Position numbers and translations under genes: made by a program. The notes beneath the pieces were generated by a model. It worked only from the letters and a program-made list of their open reading frames with translations, was not told the origin of the DNA and ran no database searches. Source: Jaltomata sinuosa (Eukaryota; Streptophyta; Magnoliopsida; Solanales; Solanaceae). Taken from it: DNA of 64,000 nucleotides. Positions 56,729-64,000 of this stretch are shown here, in pieces (the stretch's first letter is position 1; each line of letters opens with the position of its first letter). The DNA is taken from NCBI GenBank assembly GCA_003996215.1, contig QJPP01001688.1, positions 186,001 through 250,000 of the forward strand, given 5' to 3'.

Positions 56729-58723
56729 TGTCATGCCCCGAGCCTACGTCCTAGACGTAATATGGTGCTTAGAGCCATAACTGACCCCAAGCTGACCCTT
56801 GATATGGCATAACTAAGAATTTTGATTAACATCAATAACTAGGCAGAAGCTAAAACTGAAGTTCAATTGCAAGTTCTGAAACATAAATAAAAAATCTCTG
56901 AATATATGAATAAGTGAGTCTGAAGAGTAAAGTGACTGAAAAAGCTAAAAAGTCCAACTCTATGTCTGAAAGCTTCTACTATTGATGAGTTACTAGGACA
57001 ATCCCCCAGCTAACTCCAAAATACTGAAAACTAAATGACTAAGGAAAAAGCAGCATAAAATATGTCCTCGAATGATGAGGACTCACCATTGGCTGTCACT
57101 GGGGTAGCGCTGAGTCAAACATATCGCGATACTGAATCTGAGAACCTGAACCTGTATCATAATAAGATGCAACATATATAGTATGCGTCAGTATTTTGAA
57201 TGTACTGAGCATACAGAATGTGGAAGTAACTGAAATAGACTAAAATTCTATTTAAAACTGTAATCTGAACTGTAGTACATAGGCCCAAAATATAATCATG
57301 TATAAAAATCTGAGATATAAGAGTAATTTGAAAAACATAATGAAAAGCTGTAAAACAGGAACTGAGGGCCTAATGCACACTACTGAAGCTAATCCTGTGG
57401 GAGAGCTTGTTAACCGACATAAACCATGTGACTAGATGTGGAGTCCAATATATATTCCCCATCGAGAGGATCCAACATACTTTTCTAGGGTATAAAGGCA
57501 TGACTGGTGTGATCACTAAATCGAGGCCCACTGAGGGGCTAAAAAATCCTACAGTGGCACGTAGTTCTGGGACTTTAGGGTATGTTGAATTCTAGTCCAA
57601 CTCGATGCTAAGTACTACTATCAAAACTGATATGCTATCTCATTTAAACTGAGGTCCTGCGTTTCTGCGTCAGAACTATACTAATTCAAAATCATTATTT
57701 TTTGAAAACTACAACTAAAAGCTAACTAAACTTTGTTTAAAATCTTGATACTAATATCCTGAATTAGATTCTGAGATAAACCATTTCATGAGAAAAGACT
57801 ACAAATTAGGGCTAAGTTTTTGATTTCCCAAACCTTTGTAAAATCTCATGAAATTCATTGAAAACATGATATAATTCATTTAAACAGGATAAAATCATAT
57901 ACTAAGTGTGAGAATTGAATTCTATAAAGATCTGCATAAGAGAGTAAGAACTCTAGTTTCTAAAATCATGAAAATCAATGTAAAAGCATGAGGTTTTGGG
58001 CATAAGGGTGAAAAAAACCCTTACTGAATACCCACATACATGATAGAAGATGATTCCTAGATTGGGAATGGAGTTCTGTAGCTTTGGAGAAGAAAGCCCT
58101 AGGTTGGTGGAGAGAAAACTTCTTCTGTTCATTCTTTCTAAGACTAGAGCGATTGAATGAGTGAAAACTGAACTAAATTTGGTTAAGATTTATTAAAATA
58201 AGCCTAAAATAACTTATTGTCAGAGTTAAAATAAGAGGGAAAGGTCTAAAATACCCCTAAGGAATTTAATTAAAAACTGCTGGAAAAACTCGGCCCAAGC
58301 TTCCACGACCACCAACCATGGGCCGTGGACTGAACCAGGGCTCGTGGTTCCCTGGAAAAAAAGGCTAGTCACGGGTCTGATTTTTATGGCCACCATCCAC
58401 GACCCATGGACTGTTCCACAGTCCATAGAACCTAGCCATGGTTCTCAAGCAAATTATCTACCCTCTATCAGATTTTCACGGGTGGAGTCCATGGCTCGTG
58501 GACTGTTCCACTATCGGTGGTTTCACCTTTGGGACCTGACCCTATTTTTGTTTTTCTCATTCTAATTTCCATGGGCCGAGTCCACAGCTCGTAGAGTATT
58601 CCACGGCTCGTAGACTGTTCCACGGCTCATGAATCTAGCTCGTGGAACCTGCTGTCACTTTGATAGCTTAACACTTGGAATTTTCTTATTGATTCTTAGC
58701 TTAGAATTTTCTGGGGTGTTACA
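56729..58723 (-). mobile_element. 3' LTR of a minus-strand chromovirus-type Gypsy element
   Basis: On the minus strand it begins TGTAACACCCCAGAAAA (58,723) and ends GGGGCATGACA (56,729), giving 1,995 bp. A polypurine tract abuts it on the internal side, fixing it as the 3' LTR. Bases 58,285-58,645 hold degenerate palindromes (CCATGGGCCGTGGACTG type) at the same relative place as in the LTRs at 8.7 and 28.6 kb. Confidence 0.88.
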
Positions 58724-58738
58724 ATATCTTCCCCTTGA
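58724..58738 (-). other. Polypurine tract of the Gypsy element
   Basis: The minus strand reads CAAGGGGAAGATAT immediately before the LTR start TGTAACACC. A polypurine tract primes plus-strand DNA synthesis in LTR retroelements. Confidence 0.85.
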
Positions 58739-58979
58739 GATAATTCATCCTCGAATGATGACTAAAAAAGCTGAGTTTAGAGGGAAAGAGATGCAATCCC
58801 TACCAACTGAGTTCTAAAAGATGATTTCTAGCTGATTTGAGTTCTAAGGACATGGAAAATATGCAGACAATGCAAGAAAACTGAAGGAACATGAAGCTGA
58901 AGGGAAATACACGTGAGGGATTCTGACAAAACAAGAGAGAAACTATTAACTCAATTTAAAGCTGAATCGAAAGAGAAGA

Positions 58980-59700
58980 GGTGGGGATACTTGGTCATCA
59001 TAGATGCTTCTGCTTCCTAAGTAGCTCTCTCAACTGAGTAGTTCCTCCAAAGGACTTTCACTGAAGCGACTTCCTTGTTCCTCAATCTCCGAACCTGATG
59101 ATCAAGAATCTCAATTGGAACCTCTTAATAAGAGATACTGTCTTTCACGCCCACACTTTCTAAAGGTACAACTAATGCTGGATCACCAATGCACTACTTT
59201 AGGAAGGATATATGAAAAACTGGGTGCACTGATGCTATGTTTGCAGGCAACTCTAACTCATAAGCCACTTTGCCAACTCTTCTCAGAATCCTGTAAGGAC
59301 CTACATATCGGGGACTAAGCTTTCACTTTTTACCAAACCTCATCACACCCTTCATGGGTGACACCTTCAGAAATACCCAATCATCAACCTCAAACTCTAA
59401 GTCTCTTCTTCTCATATCTGCATAAGATTTCTGATGACTTTGAGCCACCTTCAACCTCTCCCTGATAAGCTGAACTTTCTCCATAGTCTCATGAACAAAA
59501 TCTGGGCCTATCAAGTCTACTTCACCTACCACAAACCAACCAATAGGTGATCTATACCTCCGCCCATAAAGCGCCTCATAGGGAGCCATCTGAATGCTAG
59601 AAGGAAAGCTGTTGTTATAGGCAAACTCAATAAGAGGTAAGCGATCATCCAAATTACCTTTGAAGTCAATCACACAAGCCCTCAACATATCCTCTAAGGT
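58980..59700 (-). pseudogene. Gypsy integrase C-terminus with chromodomain remnant
   Basis: The open stretch 59688 to 59323 carries the end of the integrase core (LPLIEFAYNNSFPSSIQMAP, then YEALYGRRYRSP) and the GPY-type module start. Reading on in other frames, KVLWRNYSVERAT at about 59,030 is the chromodomain signature, followed by a stop in place of the next Trp. A chromodomain at this place is the mark of chromoviruses, where it directs integration to chromatin. Frame breaks make it inactive. Confidence 0.8.
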
Positions 59701-59760
59701 CTGGATAGTACGCTCTGCCTGACCATCTTTCTGCGAATGAAGAGCTGAGCTAAGGTTAAC

Positions 59761-60330
59761 CTAAGCACCAAGACCTTTCTGAAATGATCTCCAAAACTGG
59801 AATGTAAACTGAGTGCCCCTATCTAAGATGATAGACAAGGGAACCCCATGAAATCTAACTATATCACATATGTAGAGCCTGGCATAATCCTCTGCTGAAT
59901 CAATAGTCTTGACTGCCAAAAAGTGGGCTGACTTAGTCATCCTGTCTACAATCACCCAAATGGAATCATGCTGTCTGTGAGTATGAGGTAAGCGTGTAAT
60001 GAAATCCATATTAATCACTTCCCACTTCCAAGTAGGAAGGTCAATATCCCAAGTCATACCACCTAGTCACTTCCCACTTCCAAGTAGGAAGGTCAATATC
60101 CCTCTTCATGCTATTCCACCAATAGATTTCCCGTAGGTCATGATACATCTTGGTGGCACCGGGGTGAATAGAATATCTGAAGCTATGAGTCTCTGTCAAA
60201 ATCCATTGTCTCAAGGAATCTACATTAGGCACACATAAGCGACCTTGTTAATGAATCACACCATCTCTCCCATGGGAGAAAACCTATACTCTCTGCTGAT
60301 GGACAACACCCTTTAGCTGAAGCAAAATAG
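59761..60330 (-). pseudogene. Gypsy integrase N-terminal and core region, with 52-bp duplication
   Basis: THSFRYSIHPGATKMYHDL (about 60,195-60,135) is the HH half of the HHCC zinc finger; the CC half is missing. The core follows with MDFITRLPHT, then DRMTKSAHFL and ILDRGTQFT (two catalytic Asp positions). A 36-base segment is present twice, at 60,015-60,050 and 60,067-60,102. The 52-base offset shifts the frame, so DIDLPTWKWEV is read twice in two frames. Integrase would insert the element cDNA; this copy cannot. Confidence 0.85.
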
Positions 60331-60356
60331 GGTCACTGTCTTTCTTCTCCTTTACC

Positions 60357-61060
60357 TCAACTACTAAGGAAGATTCTGAACCATTCTGAACTATGATACC
60401 ACCCTCTGTTGTGTCTGTAAGGCAAACCCCCTAAGTGACCAAGCTTATGAACATCCTTAGCTAGTTCCATTTTCTCTTCCTCAATATGTGACACACTACC
60501 TATAGATAATCTGCTAAGTGCATCAACCACTACATTAGCCTTACCCGGATGGTAGATCATATTCATATCATAATCCTTGAGAAACTTGAGCCACCTTCTC
60601 TGACGAAGATTCAACTCCTTCTGGGTGAACACATACTGTAGGCTCTTATGGTATGTAAACACATCTATATGGACACCATATAAGTAGTGTCTCCATATCT
60701 TTAAGGCAAAAATAACTGTTGCCAACTCAAGATCATGAGTCAGGTAGTTCTTCTCATGAATCTTAAGCTGTCTGGAGGCATTCACAATGATCTTATCATG
60801 CTGCATTAGAAAAAAACCTAAGCCAACTCTAGATGCATGACAATACACCACGAAACAATCTGAACTCTCTGGTAAAGTCAAAACCAGAACTGTGGTCAAT
60901 CTAGTTTTCAACTCTTGGAAGTTTTTCTCACACTTATCCAACCACTGAAACTTAAACTTTTTCTAAGTCAACCTGGTCAATGGAGAAGCTATGGATGAGA
61001 ACCCTTTAATGAAACTCCTGTAGTAACCAACCAAGCCCAAGAAGCTCCTAATGTCTATGG
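60357..61060 (-). pseudogene. Gypsy RNase H remnant
   Basis: The open stretch 60941 to 60357 (194 codons) gives most of RNase H: FVVYCHASRVGLGFFLMQ, then YLTHDLELATVIFALKIWRH and the closing NVVVDALSRLS. The first catalytic Asp of the usual YCDAS block is His here. The upstream connection to RT (about 61,060-60,942) has stops. Confidence 0.85.
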
Positions 61061-61129
61061 GAGAGGTAGGTCTAGGCTAGTTCTTTACTGCCTCTATTTT
61101 CTGTGAATCTACCCGAATACCTTGTTTAA

Positions 61130-61740
61130 ACACCATATGACCCATAAAAGTAACTGACTGCAACCAAAACTTGCTTTTACTGAACTTAGCGAATAGCTGC
61201 CAATCCTTGCGAGTTTACTGCAGAACTCTCAAATGATTTGCATGCTCCTCCTTAGTCCATGAATACACGAGGATGTCATCAATGAAGACAATGATGAACA
61301 TATCCAAGTACTGCTTGAATACCCTTTTCATCAAATCTATAAAGGCTGTGAGATCATTGGTTAGTCCAAAAGACATAATTACAAATCATAGTGATTATAC
61401 TGAGTTCTGAAGGCTATCTTCAGAATGTCAGTCTCTAACTCTGAGCTGATGATAACTAGATCTGAGGTCAATCTTGGAGAAGTAACTGGCACTTTGACAC
61501 TGGTAGAATAAGTCATCAATCCTGTGGATGGGGTACTTATTCTTGATTGTGACTTTATTCTGCTGACGGTAGTCTATGCATATTCTGAATGAAACGTATT
61601 TCTTACGCACGAAGAGGACTGGGGCACCCCATAGAGAGATACTGGGTCTAATAAAACCTTTATCTAGAAGGTCTCTTAACTGATCTTTCAACTCCTTAAG
61701 ATCTGCTAGAGCCAATCTGTAAGGAGAAATGGAGATGGGC
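61130..61740 (-). pseudogene. Gypsy reverse transcriptase remnant
   Basis: 61715 to 61428 holds the RT N-terminal half (LLDKGFIRPSISLWGAPVLF, then ICIDYRQQNKVTIKNKYPIH and FSKIDLRSSYHQLRV). In the adjoining frame the catalytic box VFIDDILVYS is intact (61,274-61,285 for FIDD). Frame changes lie near 61,430 and 61,200. The order RT-RNase H-integrase-chromodomain follows the Gypsy type. Confidence 0.88.
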
Positions 61741-62300
61741 TGCGTATTGGGAAGAAGGTCACCCTAAAGTCGATCTCCCACTCAGGAGGGACTCTGGGCA
61801 GATCCTCAGGAAACACTTCAGGTAACTTATTAACTACAGGACAGACTATAGAGATGGGGTTTCAGATTCAGAATCCTTGACCCAAACTATGTGGTAGACA
61901 TACCCTTTTGAGATCATCGTCCTGGCTTTGAGGTAAGATATGAAATGACTCTTTTATGAAGGAGGACTACCCCATCATTCTAAGATAGGCTCATCTAAAA
62001 ACTACAATTTTACGACTCTGGTTTTGCATTCGATTGAGGCATAACATGCGTGTAGCCAATCCATGCCAAGAATGATATTAAAATTGGTCATATCTAACTC
62101 TACTAGGTCTGTTGAAGTGATTTTATGAAGGACTGAAACTGGACAATCTCTGTATACCCTCTTAGTTAGGACTGACTCACCAACTGGGGTGGAGACTAAG
62201 AAGGGTTCTAAGTGTATTTCAGGACTGACTCTGAATTTTCATGCAACATATGTGGTTACAAAAGATAATAAAGCCCCTGGGTCTAACAAAGCATAAACAT
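61741..62300 (-). pseudogene. Gypsy aspartic protease remnant
   Basis: YALLDPGALLSFV near 62,270 carries the active-site block with DTGA altered to DPGA. NFNIILGMDWLHACYASI near 62,060 is the C-terminal block. Stops interrupt the linker to RT. It is inactive by both criteria. Confidence 0.7.
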
Positions 62301-62965
62301 CAAGAGAGAAGACTGACAAATAACAGTGACTATGCCTGATGAACTCTTCTGATCCTGGCGTGATAACATGGCAAATAGACGATTTTAGCACTGACCACCG
62401 CCTGAGCCAGAAGTAGTACCCTACTGAACTGTGTGACCTGCTGGAGCTTCTAAAGTGGTAGAATGAGCTCGGTTGCCTCCCTATCCTTTCCTAGATGATG
62501 GGCACTCTTTCAATCTATAACCTAGATAACCACACCAGAAACACCCCTCTCTTCCAGCAAGACACTCACTTGGATGATTCTTACCACACTTAGGGCATGC
62601 TGGGAAAGTGCGATTTTTAACCCATATTCCCGAACAGACATGGACCCCTACCTAAGATTCACAAATTATTCTTCCTTAGCCTCTCTCAACTCTCTTGGGA
62701 AAAACTTATCCAAAAAAGCTCCAGTAAAACAATCCTAAGTCATAGGAGCTTCGTTCCTTCCCCTGCTATCCTTTCACTATGTGAGCCACATCCTTAAGAT
62801 GATAAGATGCCATATCAACACTCTCAACCCTTGAAACCTGTATCACATCAAGAACCTTCTTCACCTCATCAATGAAGTTTTGCTGATCCTCATCTAATCT
62901 TGGCCGAAAAAACACTGGCGGGTTCATGCGGATGAAATCCCTAACTCTGGCGTAGCTGATGAATG
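62301..62965 (-). pseudogene. Gypsy gag remnant, interrupted upstream by another element
   Basis: FRPRLDEDQQNFIDEVKKVL (about 62,900-62,850) is the capsid start seen also at 56.17 kb on the other strand. Two zinc knuckles follow at about 62,600-62,510: CPKCGKNHPSEC, then CFWCGYLGYRLKEC with His replaced by Tyr. The gag 5' end, primer site and 5' LTR are cut off at about 62,965 by unrelated leader/LTR sequence. Confidence 0.75.
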
Positions 62966-64000
62966 CTCAAATCATGCTCTCCAATTAGGAGGCCACAACG
63001 ATCGTGCAAAAAAACCAAATTTATAAACCCAACGGATGTCAGGGTCGTACCCAAGGGACTTGACTTAGCCAACTAGAGATTGTATGTGTTGATTTCAATG
63101 CGAGAGTAATTGTTTAAACAAAAAGTAAAAGGATGAGGGAAATTGGGAAAGTTTTCACTACTAACAGAATTCAACAAAAAGCAATAAGACTAAAGATAAG
63201 TGTACCAAATGATTTAGAAGACCAGGGATGCATATCCGATGGGGCATTAGCTATAGGATGGGATAATCATTAATTCACTTCTACTTTCACCTATTGGCAT
63301 GAATAGAGTTGGTCATAGGTGTGAAATGCTATCTCTCGATCAACATCCACATTTCCAATGATTTCGGTTAGAACATCATTGTGTGATAAACAATCAACCA
63401 ACATTAGCTTGGAGAGGTCATCTTATTTCTAGCTCGGACCCTTAAATGGGAGATTCCTGCGATTAGAGCTATTTCTAGCCTCCAATCTAGATGGATTCCC
63501 AAGTACCCACTAGAAATTTTACATCCACAACTATGACATTCTCTCTCGAGCAATCACACAGCTAAGTAATGTAAATTAATGTTTGCAACCACCAATTTTT
63601 GGATTAAAACTTGGTGAAATTATTAAACCCATGTCAAATAAGCAATTATAAAGGTGAATTAACAACACCCACACCCATTAGCTAAGCACCCATCATTAAT
63701 ACACCCCTAGACAAGAGAATTTAGCAACTCATAGTAGGAGAAGAAGAGATACCATCTGGGTAAGTCAAATTCCCATCCATTATAGCTGAATCTCAAGTTC
63801 TAGAATCAAATTAGGCACACAAATTGTTAACCAAGAGATTTAGATTGAAACCCTCTTCTCAATGGAGGTGGAAAATTGTTCACAAAGAAAAAACTACTTT
63901 CTAAGAATCAGGTCTGAAGTATTGTATCTACAAATTGAGCCTAAAATGGCCTTTTATATGTTTCCAAGTCATCACATAAAATTAGGACAAGTTTGCCCTT
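62966..64000 (-). repeat. Leader/LTR of the same family as 4.4-5.4 kb, runs off the right edge
   Basis: It aligns with 4,380-5,400 in the same orientation over nearly the whole kilobase, from GGGTCGTACCCA (63,041) through GCATATCCGATGGGGC and CAACCACCAATTTTT to the end. No gene is present. Because the tRNA-Asp primer site is absent at its left edge, the copy is truncated there. Confidence 0.7.

Noticed and set aside
1..64000. CRISPR arrays, bacterial operons, rRNA genes or centromeric satellite
   Set aside because: None seen; the tandem repeats present are short, few in number and explained by local duplication or element structure.

Overview
This is a stretch of plant nuclear genome, almost certainly from the nightshade family (Solanaceae). 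The sequence is AT-rich, its one intact gene is split by GT...AG introns, and it carries a TS/SolS-like SINE together with Gypsy elements and an integrated pararetrovirus of types common in that family. No bacterial genes, CRISPR array, rRNA or functional tRNA gene is visible. Calls rest on reading the sequence; no database search was possible.

The only intact host gene is ARP5 (actin-related protein 5, a subunit of the INO80 chromatin remodeller). Twelve exons on the + strand between 31,334 and 51,861 join without a frame break into 720 codons. The gene spans 20.5 kb because its introns are full of mobile elements. Intron 2 (9.6 kb) holds a SINE-type tail, an element with long inverted repeats, a near-full-length but dead LINE, a hAT-type non-autonomous element and a tRNA-derived SINE. 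Intron 4 holds a second LINE with an 865-bp LTR-type element nested inside it. Intron 6 holds a small hAT MITE and an element with inverted repeats of about 200 bp or more.

Left of ARP5, from left to right: 1-5.8 kb is a minus-strand Gypsy-like element that has a gag remnant and a Transposase_32-like ORF but no pol; 5.8-8.6 kb is unclassified repeat; 8,674-11,020 is a solo LTR with a perfect 5-bp target duplication. From 11.03 to 22.82 kb lies a rearranged, decayed array of an endogenous pararetrovirus (Caulimoviridae-like), with three copies of its promoter/leader (one inverted) and pieces of the movement, coat, zinc-knuckle, protease, RT and RNase H regions. From 22.83 to 28.69 kb lies a 3'-truncated minus-strand Gypsy element with its 5' LTR, and from 28.7 to 30.25 kb another LTR-like block. 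The likely ARP5 upstream region is 30.5-31.33 kb.

Right of ARP5: about 1.35 kb of 3' flank, then a + strand Gypsy LTR with primer-binding site and the start of gag (53.2-56.6 kb). This is interrupted by a minus-strand chromovirus-type Gypsy element (56,729 to about 62,965) with LTR, polypurine tract, chromodomain remnant, integrase, RNase H, RT, protease and gag. The window closes in another copy of the leader/LTR family seen at 4.4-5.4 kb.

I found no wholly new system. The best leads are the pararetrovirus array with its conserved leader repeats, the palindromic-motif tracts that sit at the same place in three otherwise diverged LTRs, the long-TIR elements inside ARP5 introns, and the pol-less gag/Transposase_32 element.
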